The notes under the pieces are model-generated. The model saw only the letters and a program-made list of their open reading frames with translations, did not search any database and was not told where the DNA came from. DNA of 64,000 nucleotides. Origin: Micromonospora echinaurantiaca (lineage in GTDB: Bacteria > Actinomycetota > Actinomycetes > Mycobacteriales > Micromonosporaceae). The stretch lies in the NCBI RefSeq assembly GCF_900090235.1, contig NZ_LT607750.1, positions 6,653,501 through 6,717,500 of the forward strand. Direction: 5' to 3'. A program made the translations under genes and the position numbers. Positions 41,501-50,586 of this stretch are shown here, piece by piece. Positions within the stretch are counted from its first letter, which is position 1, and every line of letters starts with the position of its first letter.

Positions 41501-42901
41501 CAGGAGCAGTCGGCGGAGCTGCAGCGCACCAACGCCGAACTGGAGGAGAAGGCCACCCTGCTCTCCGAGCAGAAGGGCAACATCGAGACCAAGAACCGGG
41601 AGATAGAGCTGGCCCGGCTGGGCCTGGAGGAGAAGGCGCAGCAGCTCACCCGGGCGTCGGCGTACAAGTCGGAGTTCCTGGCCAACATGAGCCACGAGCT
41701 GCGGACGCCGCTGAACTCGCTGCTGCTGCTGGCCCGGCTGCTGGCCGAGAACTCGGAGGAGAACCTCACCCCGAAGCAGATCGAGTTCGCCCGGACCATC
41801 CACAGCGCCGGCTCCGACCTGCTCTCGCTGATCGACGACATCCTCGACCTGTCCAAGATCGAGGCGGGCCGGATGGACGTCCAGCCGACCGAGGTCCGGT
41901 TCGAGGAGATCCGCGCGTACGTCGAGCAGGCGTTCGCGCCGCAGGCCGAGGAGAAGGGCCTGGACTTCCAGGTACGGGTCAGCAAGGACCTGCCGTCCGC
42001 GGTGGTCACCGACGCCCAGCGGCTGCAGCAGATCCTGCGCAACCTGCTCTCCAACGCGGTCAAGTTCACCGACAACGGCGCGGTGACGCTGCGCATCGCG
42101 CCGGCCGCGGAGAACGAGGTCTTCGACGTGCCGGCCCTGGTCAACGCCCGGCAGGTGATCGCCTTCACGGTGATCGACACCGGGATCGGCATCTCCGACG
42201 ACAAGCTGTCGCTGATCTTCGAGGCGTTCCAGCAGGCCGACGGCACCACCAGCCGCCGCTACGGCGGCACCGGGCTGGGGCTGTCGATCAGCCGCGACCT
42301 GGCCCGGCTGCTCGGCGGCGCGATCAGCGTGACCTCGGCGCCCGGGCAGGGCTCGACGTTCACGCTCTTCGTGCCGGACGTCCTGGCGCCGGACGCGGTG
42401 GTGGCCCCGCTGCCACCGTCGCCGTCCCGCGCGGGGCTGCCGTCCTCGCTGCTCATGCCGCCGGTGGAGCTGACCGAGCCGACGCCCGGCCCGACCACCC
42501 GGCGGCTCGAGGGAGCCACCGTGCTGATCGTGGACGACGACGTCCGGAACGTCTTCGCGCTGACCAGCGCGTTGGAACTGCACGGCATGACCGTGTTGTA
42601 CTCGGACAACGGGGCGGACGGCGTTCGCCTGCTGGCCGAGCATCCGGAGGTGGACATCGTCCTGATGGACGCGATGATGCCGGACCAGGACGGTTACGAG
42701 ACGACCCGGCAGATCCGGCGTAATCACCGCTTCGCCGACCTGCCGATCGTCTTCCTGACCGCGAAGGCGATGCCCGGGGACCGGGAGTCCGCCCTGGAGG
42801 CCGGCGGCAGCGACTACATCACCAAACCCGTCGACCTGGACGAGCTGATCGAGCTCATGGCGTCCTGGATCAGCGGCGGCCGGACCGAGGAGAGCTCGTG
42901 A
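38534..42901 (+). CDS. Multi-HAMP hybrid histidine kinase
   Basis: A 1455-residue protein without membrane spans. About 17 consecutive HAMP-like units fill residues 20-810: three diverged leading units, then seven 92-residue pairs. Next are GAF (about 820-970), a coiled coil (about 975-1040), HisKA with [19 protein letters not shown] (phospho-His about 1054), HATPase_c ([37 protein letters not shown]), and a C-terminal receiver (about 1330-1445; phospho-Asp in [12 protein letters not shown] at about 1379). The arrangement recalls group III HAMP-repeat kinases that sense osmotic state. ATG 38534 or 38531 both fit a GAGGA just upstream. A receiver gene overlaps its 3' end. Confidence 0.93.
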   Translation: MTTAKQSVAADQTAPDHEAVLVELTEALRRVRRGDLKVRLPRRAGRAGEVADAFNEVVSLQERQYLDLRRISRIVGRDGRLTERLDDEGLDGSWAEGQRAINSLIDDLGRPTTEIARVIVAVADGDLSQHMALEIDGRPLRGEYLRIGRTVNTMVDQLSSFADEVTRVAREVGTEGKLGGQADVRGVAGTWKDLTDSVNTMASNLTGQVRSISQVATAVAKGDLSQKITVGARGEVAELADTMNYLTDTLRLFAEQVTRVAREVGTEGKLGGQAEVPNVAGTWKDLTDSVNSMASNLTSQVRNIAHVSTAVARGDLSQKITVAAQGEILELKDTMNTMVDQLSSFADEVTRVAREVGTEGKLGGQAQVRGVSGTWRDLTENVNQLAGNLTSQVRNISQVSTAVAKGDLSQKITVDAQGEILELKNTVNTMVDQLSSFADEVTRVAREVGTEGKLGGQAQVKGVSGTWRDLTDNVNSMASNLTSQVRNIASVTTAVAKGDLSQKITVDARGEILELKSTVNTMVDQLSSFADEVTRVAREVGTEGKLGGQAQVRGVAGTWRDLTDNVNSMASNLTAQVRNIAQVSTAVAKGDLSQKITVDAQGEILELKSTVNTMVDQLSSFADEVTRVAREVGTEGKLGGQAQVKGVSGTWRDLTDNVNSMASNLTSQVRNIASVTTAVAKGDLSQKITVDAQGEILELKNTVNTMVDQLSSFADEVTRVAREVGSEGKLGGQAQVKGVSGTWRDLTENVNQLASTLTTQLRAIAQVSTSVTRGDLTQRIAVKAQGEVAELKDNINQMIVTLRETTKKNAEQGWLDSNLARIGGLLQGQRDLGEVCRMIMMEVTPLVDAQLGAFFLADTSEGVMRLRLTASYGYVARGHDVTFGPGEGLVGQTALSRRTIRVGGAPDGRLTLRSGLADTPPADLVVLPVLFEGELLGVIEFASVTPFSELHLSFLERLVLTIGIAVNTIQANRRTEELLAQSQRLALELQEQSAELQRTNAELEEKATLLSEQKGNIETKNREIELARLGLEEKAQQLTRASAYKSEFLANMSHELRTPLNSLLLLARLLAENSEENLTPKQIEFARTIHSAGSDLLSLIDDILDLSKIEAGRMDVQPTEVRFEEIRAYVEQAFAPQAEEKGLDFQVRVSKDLPSAVVTDAQRLQQILRNLLSNAVKFTDNGAVTLRIAPAAENEVFDVPALVNARQVIAFTVIDTGIGISDDKLSLIFEAFQQADGTTSRRYGGTGLGLSISRDLARLLGGAISVTSAPGQGSTFTLFVPDVLAPDAVVAPLPPSPSRAGLPSSLLMPPVELTEPTPGPTTRRLEGATVLIVDDDVRNVFALTSALELHGMTVLYSDNGADGVRLLAEHPEVDIVLMDAMMPDQDGYETTRQIRRNHRFADLPIVFLTAKAMPGDRESALEAGGSDYITKPVDLDELIELMASWISGGRTEESS
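39026..40957 (+). repeat. Seven 276-bp tandem repeats encoding paired HAMP units
   Basis: A conserved block (GTGACCCGGGTGGCCCG) starts at 39026, 39302, 39578, 39854, 40130, 40406 and 40682, exactly 276 bases apart. Repeats 3 to 6 are nearly identical in DNA. Repeats 1, 2 and 7 are more diverged, suggesting internal homogenisation of the middle copies. Confidence 0.95.
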
Positions 42902-43452
42902 CCCAGATGGCGAAGGCGCTGCTGGTCGATGACCGGCGGGAGAATCTGATGGCACTGGAGGCGATCCTCCAGGGGCTGCCGGTCCAGTCGGTCGCCGTGG
43001 AGAGCGGCGAGGCGGCACTGAAGCAACTGCTGGTGGACGACTTCGCGGTGATCCTGCTGGACGCCCAGATGCCGGAGATGGACGGCTTCGAGACGGCCAG
43101 TCACATCAAGCGCCGGGAGCGTACCCGGCACGTGCCGATCATCTTCCTCACCGCGGCCGACCGGGACGCCCAACTGGCCCTGCGCGGGTACGCGGTCGGC
43201 GCCGTCGACTACCTCACCAAGCCGTTCGACCCGTGGGTGCTGCGCGCCAAGGTGTCGGTCTTCGTGGAGCTGTGGGTCAAGACCCGGCAGTTGGCCGCCC
43301 AGTCCGACCTGGTGCGCGAGCGGGACGCGCAGTGGCGGATGCTCACCGACGCCGTGGACGAGGCGACCACCCTGCTGCGCGCCGACGACTCCGACGCCCA
43401 CCACCGCGCCGTGGAGATCCTCGAACAAGCCCGCTGGGGCAACACCCCCTAA
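42898..43452 (+). CDS. Single-domain response regulator with C-terminal helix
   Basis: A 184-residue protein. The receiver domain (about 5-125) has [17 protein letters not shown], phospho-Asp in [15 protein letters not shown] near 57, and the conserved Lys in [13 protein letters not shown]. It continues as a helical tail (about 130-184) without DNA-binding or enzymatic character. GTG 42898 overlaps the kinase stop (GTGA). It is probably a second phosphoacceptor or shuttle for the multi-HAMP kinase, possibly acting by protein interaction with the STAS/SpoIIE proteins nearby. Confidence 0.9.
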   Translation: MTQMAKALLVDDRRENLMALEAILQGLPVQSVAVESGEAALKQLLVDDFAVILLDAQMPEMDGFETASHIKRRERTRHVPIIFLTAADRDAQLALRGYAVGAVDYLTKPFDPWVLRAKVSVFVELWVKTRQLAAQSDLVRERDAQWRMLTDAVDEATTLLRADDSDAHHRAVEILEQARWGNTP

Positions 43453-43486
43453 CCCCCCGGAACCTCCCACCCACCCGGGCCCCTGC

Positions 43487-43547
43487 GTTGATCATGAAGT
43501 TAATTGCCGCATTTCGGACGAGGGGCGGCAACAACTTCATGATCAAC
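43487..43547. repeat. Long inverted repeat, family A copy 2
   Basis: GTTGATCATGAAGTT at 43487-43501 is the perfect complement of AACTTCATGATCAAC at 43533-43547. A second inner pairing involves TTGCCGC and GCGGCAA. It lies between the convergent stops at 43452 and 43613, like copy 1 at 7761. Confidence 0.85.
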
Positions 43548-43590
43548 CCGGGAACCCGGGCGGGAACCCGGGAACCCGGGAACCCGGGCG
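43545..43590. repeat. Short tandem repeat of AACCCGGG units
   Basis: Five copies of AACCCGGG, with CGGG inserted after the second, directly follow family A copy 2. Each unit contains the palindrome CCCGGG. Confidence 0.8.
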
Positions 43591-43612
43591 GGGGGCGCGG
43601 GTGGGGAGGGGG

Positions 43613-43948
43613 TCAGCCGGTGGTTTGGTCGTTGCGGATCATCAGGGCGGAGCGGAGGCCGGTGATGTCCAGGACGCGGAGCAGGAAGTCGCCCACGTGG
43701 GTGAGGACGAGCAGGCTCTGCGCGTGACTGGCCTTGCGGCTGAGTACCACCAGGGTGCCCAGGCCCTGCGAGTCGCAGAAGGTGACCCCGCCGAGGTCGA
43801 GCACGATGCGCGGTGGCGGGTCGGTCAGCACCTCATTGACGACGGTCGACAGCTGGGCGGCCGTGAGCATGTCGATCTCACCGGCGAGGCGCAGCACTGC
43901 TTCGTCGCCCGTCCGGTGTACCGTGATGGACAGTTCGGCACGATCCAC
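43613..43948 (-). CDS. STAS-domain anti-anti-sigma factor
   Basis: A 111-residue STAS protein. The phospho-loop is FCDSQGLGTLVVLSRK, with Ser at about 59. The opening strand is VLRLAGEIDMLTAAQLS. It starts at ATG 43948. It is convergent with the kinase/receiver operon and shares the same signalling neighbourhood. It differs from the STAS protein at 18615 (SQG rather than STG loop), so the two are paralogues rather than duplicates. Likely a substrate of the SpoIIE-type phosphatases; partner unknown. Confidence 0.9.
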   Translation of the reverse strand: MDRAELSITVHRTGDEAVLRLAGEIDMLTAAQLSTVVNEVLTDPPPRIVLDLGGVTFCDSQGLGTLVVLSRKASHAQSLLVLTHVGDFLLRVLDITGLRSALMIRNDQTTG

Positions 43949-44136
43949 CCGGTCACCCTATCGCGATCTCGACCGCCCGGCCCGTCGAGGCGAGCCGACC
44001 GGGCCCGATCCGGACGCCCGATCGCCGGCCGGGCGCGTGGCGGGCCGCCGGTCGGCGGTGCGACCGGGTGAGACTGGTAACCCCCGCGCGGGGTGCCTGC
44101 CGATTCGCCGTCCGGCGCTGACACAATGGCCGCATC

Positions 44137-45474
44137 GTGACCGATATGTTTCCCGCCGGATCCGGCCGTTACCCGGCCGACGCGCCGGCCTCCGAGGCCC
44201 TGTTCGACCGCGCCCGCGCCCTCGTGCCGGGCGGGGTGAACTCGCCGGTGCGCGCGTTCCGCGCCGTCGGCGGCACCCCGCGCTTCATGGTCCGGGGGGA
44301 GGGTCCCTGGCTCTACGACGCCGACGACCGGCGCTACGTCGACCTGGTCTGCTCCTGGGGGCCGCTGATCCTCGGTCACGCCCACCCGGAGGTGGTCGCC
44401 GCCGTGCAGGCCGCCGCCGCCCGGGGCACCAGCTTCGGCACTCCGACGCCCGGTGAGGTGGAGCTGGCCGCCGAGATCGTCGACCGCACGCCGGTCGAGC
44501 AGGTCCGGCTGGTCAACTCCGGCACCGAGGCGACCATGTCGGCGATCCGGCTGGCCCGCGGCTTCACCGGCCGCTCCAAGATCGTGAAGTTCGCCGGCTG
44601 CTACCACGGGCACGTCGACGCGCTGCTCGCCGCCGCCGGCTCCGGCGTGGCCACCCTCGGCCTGCCCGACTCGCCCGGCGTCACCGGCGCCGCGGCGAGC
44701 GAGACCATCGTGCTGCCGTACAACGACGTCCGGGCGGTGGAGGAGGCGTTCGCCGCCGAGGGGCAGCACATCGCCGCGATCATCACCGAGGCCGCCGCGG
44801 GCAACATGGGCGTGGTCGCCCCGCGCGACGGCTTCAACCAGGAACTGGCCCGGATCGCGCACGCGCACGGCGCGCTGCTCGTCGTCGACGAGGTGATGAC
44901 CGGGTTCCGGGTCTCCCGCTCCGGCTGGCACGGCCTCGACGCCAGCGACGCCGACCTGTGGACGTACGGCAAGGTCATGGGGGGCGGGCTGCCCGCCGCG
45001 GCGTTCGGCGGGCGCACGGAGATCATGGCCCGGCTCGCCCCGGCCGGCCCGGTCTACCAGGCCGGCACGCTCTCCGGTAACCCCCTGGCCTGCGCCGCCG
45101 GCCTGGCCACGCTGCGGCTGGCCGATGAGGCGGTCTACCGCAAGCTCGACGAGACGGCCGCCGTCGTGGGCAAGCTGGCGTCCGACGCGTTGGCCGCCGC
45201 CGGGGTCCCGCACCGGCTGTCGTACGCGGGCAGCATGTTCTCGATCTTCTTCACCGACGCCGACGTGGTCGACTACGACAGTGCCCGCACCCAGCAGGTG
45301 CCGGCCTTCAAGGCGTTCTTCCACGCGATGCTCGCGGCCGGGGTCTACCTGCCGCCGAGCGCGTTCGAATCGTGGTTCGTGTCGGCGGCGCTGGACGACG
45401 CCGCGCTGGAACAGATCGCCGCCGCGCTGCCGGGTGCGGCCGCCGCGGCGGCGTCGGCGGGTCTCGGGGGGTAG
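44137..45474 (+). CDS. hemL: Glutamate-1-semialdehyde 2,1-aminomutase
   Basis: A 445-residue class III PLP aminotransferase that isomerises glutamate-1-semialdehyde to 5-aminolevulinate in the C5 tetrapyrrole pathway. Motifs: [18 protein letters not shown] near residue 29, [18 protein letters not shown] near 127, [12 protein letters not shown] near 248, and the PLP lysine in [17 protein letters not shown] near 277. Start GTG 44137. It heads the block of heme-linked cytochrome maturation genes, ending 2 bases before the phosphatase gene. The Ala-rich C-terminus extends slightly beyond the family norm. Confidence 0.95.
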   Translation: MTDMFPAGSGRYPADAPASEALFDRARALVPGGVNSPVRAFRAVGGTPRFMVRGEGPWLYDADDRRYVDLVCSWGPLILGHAHPEVVAAVQAAAARGTSFGTPTPGEVELAAEIVDRTPVEQVRLVNSGTEATMSAIRLARGFTGRSKIVKFAGCYHGHVDALLAAAGSGVATLGLPDSPGVTGAAASETIVLPYNDVRAVEEAFAAEGQHIAAIITEAAAGNMGVVAPRDGFNQELARIAHAHGALLVVDEVMTGFRVSRSGWHGLDASDADLWTYGKVMGGGLPAAAFGGRTEIMARLAPAGPVYQAGTLSGNPLACAAGLATLRLADEAVYRKLDETAAVVGKLASDALAAAGVPHRLSYAGSMFSIFFTDADVVDYDSARTQQVPAFKAFFHAMLAAGVYLPPSAFESWFVSAALDDAALEQIAAALPGAAAAAASAGLGG

Positions 45475-45476
45475 CG

Positions 45477-46124
45477 GTGAGTACGACGGTGGTCCACGTG
45501 CTGCGGCACGGCGAGGTGCACAACCCGGACAAGATCCTCTACGGCCGGCTGCCCGGGTTCCGCCTCTCCGAACTCGGCGTGCAGATGGCCAAGGCGGCGG
45601 CGCAGGGGCTGGCCGACCGGGAGATCGTGCACGTGGTGGCGAGCCCGCTGGAGCGCGCCCAGCAGACCGCCGAGCCGATCGCCGCGCAGTTCGGGCTGCC
45701 GGTCGGCGTGGACGAGCGGCTGATCGAGAGCGCCAACTGGTTCGAGGGTAAGAAGGTTTCCCCGGGTGACGGCTCGTTCCGCGACCCGCGCAACTGGTGG
45801 GTGCTGCGCGACCCGGTCACCCCGTCCTGGGGCGAGGCCTACCGGGCCATCGCCGAGCGGATGTTCGCCGCCCTGCACGCCGCCCGGGTCGCCGCCGAGG
45901 GGCGCGAGGCGGTGCTGGTCTCGCACCAGCTGCCGATCTGGACGCTGCGCCGCCACATCGAGCGCAAGCGGCTCTGGCACGACCCGCGCAAGCGGCAGTG
46001 CGGGCTGGCCAGCCTCACCTCGTTCCACTTCGAGGGCGCCAAGGTGGTCGGCATCGGCTACTCCGAGCCGGCCGCCCACCTGATCGCGATGTCGCCGACC
46101 GCCCGGACGGCCAAGGGGGCCTGA
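45477..46124 (+). CDS. Histidine phosphatase family protein
   Basis: A 215-residue phosphoglycerate-mutase-like phosphatase. The phospho-His lies in VLRHGEVHNP near residue 11. ASPLERAQQTAEPIAAQF carries the second Arg, and VLVSHQLPIWTLRRH carries the second catalytic His. The family acts on sugar phosphates, phosphoproteins or nucleotides. Here the consistent position between hemL and resA in actinomycetes suggests a link to respiration or heme, by context only. GTG 45477 lies 2 bases after hemL, and the stop overlaps resA's start. Confidence 0.9.
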   Translation: MSTTVVHVLRHGEVHNPDKILYGRLPGFRLSELGVQMAKAAAQGLADREIVHVVASPLERAQQTAEPIAAQFGLPVGVDERLIESANWFEGKKVSPGDGSFRDPRNWWVLRDPVTPSWGEAYRAIAERMFAALHAARVAAEGREAVLVSHQLPIWTLRRHIERKRLWHDPRKRQCGLASLTSFHFEGAKVVGIGYSEPAAHLIAMSPTARTAKGA

Positions 46125-46696
46125 TGAACGTCCGGAGGTGCACCGGCGCTCTGCTCGCCGCCGTCACCGCGGTGGCGGTGGCCGCCTGCTCGCCGGCGGG
46201 CGGGGAGGAGGCCTGCGCCAACCGGGACGGCATCATCGAGTGCGCGCCCGACCAGCGGTCCGCCGCTCCGAAGCTCGCCGGTGAACTGCTCACCGGCGGC
46301 AGCTACGACGTCGCCACCGCCCGCGGCCAGGTCGTGGTGGTCAACTTCTGGGGTTCGTGGTGCGCGCCCTGTCGGGCCGAGGCGGACGACCTGGAAGCCA
46401 CCTACCAGGCCACCAAGGGCTCCGGGGTGACCTTCCTCGGCATCAACGTGCAGGACCAGCGGGACAAGGCCAAGGCCTTCGAGGAGGGCCGGGTCAGCTA
46501 CCCGAGCCTGTTCGACCCGCCCAGCCGGCTGGCGCTCGCCCTGGACATCCCGCCGAACACCATCCCGGCCACCGTGGTGCTGGACCGGGAGGGGCGGATC
46601 GCCGCGGTGATCCGGGCGGCGGTCAAGCAGGAGGGCCTGCAGCCCATCGTCGAGCGGATCGCCGCCGAGTCGCCGGCACCGACCGGTCAACGCTGA
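46124..46696 (+). CDS. resA: Thiol-disulfide oxidoreductase lipoprotein, ResA/TlpA-like
   Basis: A 190-residue exported thioredoxin-fold protein. The signal peptide MNVRRCTGALLAAVTAVAVA precedes the lipobox-type Cys (VAAC, about 22). The thioredoxin domain has NFWGSWCAPCRAE (CxxC) near residue 78, LGINVQDQ, and the cis-Pro region PNTIPATVVLD. It reduces apocytochrome c cysteines for heme attachment outside the membrane, fed by CcdA. It overlaps the phosphatase stop and the ccdA start by one base each. Confidence 0.93.
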   Translation: MNVRRCTGALLAAVTAVAVAACSPAGGEEACANRDGIIECAPDQRSAAPKLAGELLTGGSYDVATARGQVVVVNFWGSWCAPCRAEADDLEATYQATKGSGVTFLGINVQDQRDKAKAFEEGRVSYPSLFDPPSRLALALDIPPNTIPATVVLDREGRIAAVIRAAVKQEGLQPIVERIAAESPAPTGQR

Positions 46697-47529
46697 TGGG
46701 CGAGACGTTCCGGGAACTGGCGCAGAGCGGCCCGCTGCTGCTCGCCATCGGCGCGGCCGCGCTGGCCGGGCTGGTCAGCTTCCTCTCCCCGTGCGTGCTC
46801 CCGCTGATGCCGGGCTACCTGTCGTACGTGACCGGGCTGGCCGGGGCCGACCTGGAGGGCCACCCGAAGCCCAGCCCGGCCGCCGGAGGCGATCCGGACA
46901 CCTCGGGCGGCGGGCTGGCCGTCGCCGCCCGGCCGCTGGCCAGGACCGCTGTCAAGGGCCGGGTGCTGGCCGGGACGCTGCTCTTCGTCGCCGGCTTCAC
47001 CGTCGTCTTCACCGCCACCGCGATCCTCTTCGCCGGGTTCGGGCGGATCTTCTTCGACCACGAGCGGACGCTGGAGATCGTCATCGGCGCGCTGGTGGTG
47101 CTGCTCGGCCTGGGCTACCTCGGGCTGGTGCCGGGGATGCAGCGGGAGTTCCGGATCCAGCGGCTGCCCGCCGCCGGGCTGCTCGGCGCGCCGGTGCTCG
47201 GCGCGGTCTTCGCGCTCAGTTGGGTGCCCTGCGTCGGACCGACGCTGGGCGCGGTGCTCGGCATGGCCGCCATCGAGGGGCAGACCGACCGGGCAGTGGT
47301 GCTCGCCGTGGCGTACTGCCTCGGGTTGGGGATACCGTTCGTCGTCTTCGGGCTGGGCTTCCAGCGCCTGCTCGGGGTGTTCCGCGCCGTCCGGCGCAAC
47401 AGCCGTTGGGTCACCCGGATCGGCGGCGCCCTGCTGATCCTGATCGGCCTCGCGCTGGTCACCGGCGGGTGGACCAACTTCGTGATCTGGCTGCAGACCA
47501 CCGTCGGGGTGGGCGAGGTGAGCATCTGA
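46696..47529 (+). CDS. ccdA: Cytochrome c biogenesis protein CcdA
   Basis: A 277-residue membrane protein with six main spans that carries reducing equivalents from cytoplasmic thioredoxin to ResA. The two conserved cysteine motifs are LVSFLSPCVLPLMPGYL near residue 34 and LSWVPCVGPTLGAVLG near 176. A ~35-residue Pro/Gly-rich loop after the first span is longer than in classical CcdA. ATG 46696 overlaps the resA stop; the stop overlaps resB. Confidence 0.94.
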   Translation: MGETFRELAQSGPLLLAIGAAALAGLVSFLSPCVLPLMPGYLSYVTGLAGADLEGHPKPSPAAGGDPDTSGGGLAVAARPLARTAVKGRVLAGTLLFVAGFTVVFTATAILFAGFGRIFFDHERTLEIVIGALVVLLGLGYLGLVPGMQREFRIQRLPAAGLLGAPVLGAVFALSWVPCVGPTLGAVLGMAAIEGQTDRAVVLAVAYCLGLGIPFVVFGLGFQRLLGVFRAVRRNSRWVTRIGGALLILIGLALVTGGWTNFVIWLQTTVGVGEVSI

Positions 47530-49217
47530 TGACCGTCGTGGACGACCGGCCGGCGTCCCCGGCCGAGGCTCCCCGGCGCCGGCCCAACCCGGTGCTGGCC
47601 CTGCTGCGCAACTCCTGGCGGCAGCTGACCAGCATGCGTACCGCGTTGGTGCTGCTCTTCCTGCTCGCCGTCGCCGCCATCCCCGGTTCGGTGCTGCCCC
47701 AGCGCGGCGTCAACCCGGAGGACGTCCGGGACTACTTCGTCGCGCACCCCGACCTGGCGCCGGTGCTGGACCGGATCGGTGCCTTCGAGGCGTTCGGCTC
47801 GGTCTGGTTCTCCGCGATCTACCTGCTGCTGTTCACCTCGCTGATCGGCTGCATCACGCCCCGGCTCCGCGACCACGCCCGGGCGCTGCGGGCGAAGCCG
47901 CCGGTCGCGCCGAAGCGGCTGGACCGGCTGCCGCAGCACGCGGTGCTGGCCGCGCCGGCCGGCGGCGCGGCGGCGATCGCCGAGGTGCTGCGCCGGCGGC
48001 GCTGGCGGGTGGTGGTCCGCGGCGACGAGGTCTCCGCCGAGAAGGGCCACCTCAAGGAGACCGGCAACCTGCTCTTCCACACCTCGATGGTGGTGGTGCT
48101 GATCGGCGTCGCGCTCGGCTCCTGGTACGGCTGGAGCGGCAACCGGCTGCTGGTCGCCGGCGCGGACAACGCATTCTGCAACACCCAGCAGCAGTACGCC
48201 GAGACGAAGTTCGGCCCCCGGGTGAGCAGCGCCGACCTGCCCGGTTTCTGCCTGCGGCTGGACGACTTCGAGGCGGAGTTCCTCGAGGACAACGGCCAGC
48301 CGAAGTTCTTCAACGCCAAGGTGACCGTCGACGAGGAGGGCCGCGCGCCGCGCCCGGCCGAGTTCTCGGTGAACTCGCCGCTGCGGGTCGACGGCGCGAA
48401 CGTCTACCTGCTCGGCCACGGGTACGCCCCGGTGATCCGCTACACCGACCGGTTCGGCCGCAGCCAGACCAGCACGACGCCGTTCCTCACCACCGGCGAC
48501 ATCGGGATCACCGGCGAGGGCGTGGCTGCCTTCCCGGACGCGAACGTCGACCCGGCCACCGGGCGGCGCGACCCCGACCTCCAGATGGCCTTCACCGGGC
48601 TGTACCTGCCGACCGCCCCGCAGCAGGGGCCGTTCGTCCGGTCGGAGTTCCCGACCGAACGCAACCCGCTGCTCAACCTCGTCGCGTACCGGGGCAACCT
48701 CGGCCTGGACGCGGGCATCCCCGGGTCGGTCTACGAGCTGGACCAGCGGCAGGTGCGGACCGGCAAGGTCAAGGAGGTCGGCACCAAGCTGCTCAAGGTC
48801 GGCGAGACCTGGACCCTGGACGACGGCACCAGGCTGGAGTTCCTCGGGACGGAGCCGTACATCGTGCTGTCCGTCCGGTACGACCCGGGCTCGACGCTGC
48901 TGCTGGTGAGCGCCGCCACGCTGCTCGCGGGCCTGATGGGCTCGCTCTTCGTCCGTCGCCGGCGGGTCTTCTTCCGGGTGCTCCCGGCCGGTGCCGTCGT
49001 CCCGGCGGGTGGTTCCGCCGACCCGGCGAGCGGATCTCCGACGGGCGGTAGTAGTTTGGTCGAGGCCGGTGGATTGCCGCGCACCGACCACCCCGGGTTC
49101 GCCGACGAGTTCGCACAGCTCGTGGCCGCGGTCAGCGGTGACGAGCGGGCGGACGAGCGGGCCGGTGCGGATCGCGACGGAGGCGACCCGGCCGGAGCGC
49201 GAGAAGGAGCCGAGTGA
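47529..49217 (+). CDS. resB: Cytochrome c biogenesis protein ResB
   Basis: A 562-residue System II cytochrome c synthase subunit. Spans lie at about 35-55 (LVLLFLLAVAAIPGSVLPQR), about 95-115 and about 180-200 (NLLFHTSMVVVLIGVALGSW). A large extracytoplasmic domain follows, then a C-terminal span with LLLVSAATLLAGLMGSLFVR near 460. The C-terminal ~80 residues are a polar Gly/Asp/Ser-rich tail. ResB works with CcsB to move and attach heme. ATG 47529 overlaps ccdA. Confidence 0.94.
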   Translation: MTVVDDRPASPAEAPRRRPNPVLALLRNSWRQLTSMRTALVLLFLLAVAAIPGSVLPQRGVNPEDVRDYFVAHPDLAPVLDRIGAFEAFGSVWFSAIYLLLFTSLIGCITPRLRDHARALRAKPPVAPKRLDRLPQHAVLAAPAGGAAAIAEVLRRRRWRVVVRGDEVSAEKGHLKETGNLLFHTSMVVVLIGVALGSWYGWSGNRLLVAGADNAFCNTQQQYAETKFGPRVSSADLPGFCLRLDDFEAEFLEDNGQPKFFNAKVTVDEEGRAPRPAEFSVNSPLRVDGANVYLLGHGYAPVIRYTDRFGRSQTSTTPFLTTGDIGITGEGVAAFPDANVDPATGRRDPDLQMAFTGLYLPTAPQQGPFVRSEFPTERNPLLNLVAYRGNLGLDAGIPGSVYELDQRQVRTGKVKEVGTKLLKVGETWTLDDGTRLEFLGTEPYIVLSVRYDPGSTLLLVSAATLLAGLMGSLFVRRRRVFFRVLPAGAVVPAGGSADPASGSPTGGSSLVEAGGLPRTDHPGFADEFAQLVAAVSGDERADERAGADRDGGDPAGAREGAE

Positions 49218-50191
49218 TGTCCGCACTCTCCGACCAGCTGGTGTCGTTCGCGATCCTGGCCTACCTGGTCGCCATGATCAGCCACGCGGTCGAGTACGCG
49301 CTCGGCAACGCCCGCGCCCGGGTCGTCGCGCCGGCGCGGGAACTGGTCGGCGCCGGCGTCGGCGCGGCCGGTGGCAGCGTTCCGGCCGAGCCGGTGGTGG
49401 CCGAGTCGACCGCCGCCGGGCGCAGCGCGCACCGGGCCCGGCTGGCCGGCCGGATCGCGGTCGGCGTCACCGCGCTCGGCGCCGTGCTGCACCTCGCGGC
49501 GCTGGTCACCCGCGGCATCGCGGCCGACCGGATGCCGTGGGGCAACATGTACGAGTTCGTGCTCACGGTCTCGTTCATCGGCGTCGCCGCCTGGCTGGTG
49601 GTGCTCTGGAAGCGGCCGTCGCTGCGCCGCCTCGGGCTCTTCCTGACCCTGGTGATGGTGCTGCTGGTGGCCACCGCCGAGCTGGTGCTCTACGTGCCGG
49701 TGGTGCCGCTGGTGCCGGCGCTCAACTCGTACTGGTTCGTCATCCACGTCTCGACCGTCGTGTTCAGCTCCGGCATCTTCCTGCTCGGCGTGGTGCCGGC
49801 GGTGACGTACCTGATGCGGTCCGGTTACGAGCGCGGCAAGCGCAGCTTCCCGTACACGCTGGCGAAGCGGCTGCCGGCGGCGGCCGCGCTGGAGCGGCTG
49901 ACCTTCGTGCTGCACGCCTTCGCGTTCCCGATCTTCACCTTCGCGGTGATCGCCGGGGCGATCTGGGCCGAGGCCGCCTGGGGCCGGCCGTGGGGCTGGG
50001 ACCCGAAGGAGACCTGGTCGTTCATCTCCTGGGTGATCTACGCCGGCTACCTGCACGCCCGGGCCACCCCGAGCGTGCGGCGGAACGTGGCCACCTGGCT
50101 GGCCGTGGTCGGCTTCTGCACCATGCTGATGAACCTGTTCGGCGTGAACATCTTCTTCGAGGGCCTGCACTCCTACGGCGGCCTCGACTGA
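49217..50191 (+). CDS. ccsB: Cytochrome c biogenesis protein CcsB (CcsA/ResC)
   Basis: A 324-residue heme-handling membrane protein with about eight spans. The tryptophan-rich WWD-type signature GWDPKETWSFISWVIYAGYL lies near residue 258. Heme-ligand histidines are in WFVIHVSTVVFS, HAFAFP and YLHARATP. RMPWGNMYEF near 112 is also conserved. ATG 49217 overlaps the resB stop; GTG 49214 is an alternative. It ends the five-gene translationally coupled block. Confidence 0.95.
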   Translation: MSALSDQLVSFAILAYLVAMISHAVEYALGNARARVVAPARELVGAGVGAAGGSVPAEPVVAESTAAGRSAHRARLAGRIAVGVTALGAVLHLAALVTRGIAADRMPWGNMYEFVLTVSFIGVAAWLVVLWKRPSLRRLGLFLTLVMVLLVATAELVLYVPVVPLVPALNSYWFVIHVSTVVFSSGIFLLGVVPAVTYLMRSGYERGKRSFPYTLAKRLPAAAALERLTFVLHAFAFPIFTFAVIAGAIWAEAAWGRPWGWDPKETWSFISWVIYAGYLHARATPSVRRNVATWLAVVGFCTMLMNLFGVNIFFEGLHSYGGLD

Positions 50192-50224
50192 GGTCCGGAC
50201 GCTCCTGGTCGAGCCGGCCGGGCA

Positions 50225-50437
50225 CTACTCCGGCGGGTGACCGCCGCTACCGCGCCGCCGTACCGTCTCGTCCACCCGCAGGGTGACCTGGTAGGCCACC
50301 TCCGGCACGTCGGCCAGCTCGATCCGCTCCGCCCGGAGCGCGAGCTGGGCGTGCAGTTCCCGGGCCACGACGTCCCGGATCTCGGCCAGCAGCGGCGACA
50401 GCCCGTCCGGGTCGCCCACGACGTACGCGTCCGACAT
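50225..50437 (-). CDS. Small hypothetical protein
   Basis: A 70-residue acidic soluble protein starting at ATG 50437 (MSDAYVVGDPDGLSPLLAEI). It is mainly helix followed by strands VPEVAYQVTLRVDETVRRR. No family recognised. It lies alone, convergent with ccsB. Coding bias is consistent with a real gene, but support is weaker than for its neighbours. Confidence 0.5.
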   Translation of the reverse strand: MSDAYVVGDPDGLSPLLAEIRDVVARELHAQLALRAERIELADVPEVAYQVTLRVDETVRRRGSGGHPPE

Positions 50438-50586
50438 GCGCCCACCCTGCCCCCGCGCGCGGACGCCGGCCAGCACCGGTGAGACTTCTCGCCGCCGGAC
50501 CGATCCGGCCGGTGGTCCGGCCGATGCTCCCTGTTGGCCGGCCGGCCTGGCCGCGTGGCCCGCGAGGGCAGTCCGGCGGCGGCCGG

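Noticed and set aside
39265..42657. Several minus-strand frames with repeated [18 protein letters not shown] text
   Set aside because: The repeats are the mirror of the HAMP array, not independent proteins.
36092..43018. A 2308-codon open frame on the minus strand
   Set aside because: Only 36092-38173 is a real gene; the rest is the reverse of the multi-HAMP kinase, kept open by its GC-rich codon pattern.
47115..49226. A 703-codon minus-strand frame opposite resB
   Set aside because: It is antisense to a clear resB and lacks any family motif.
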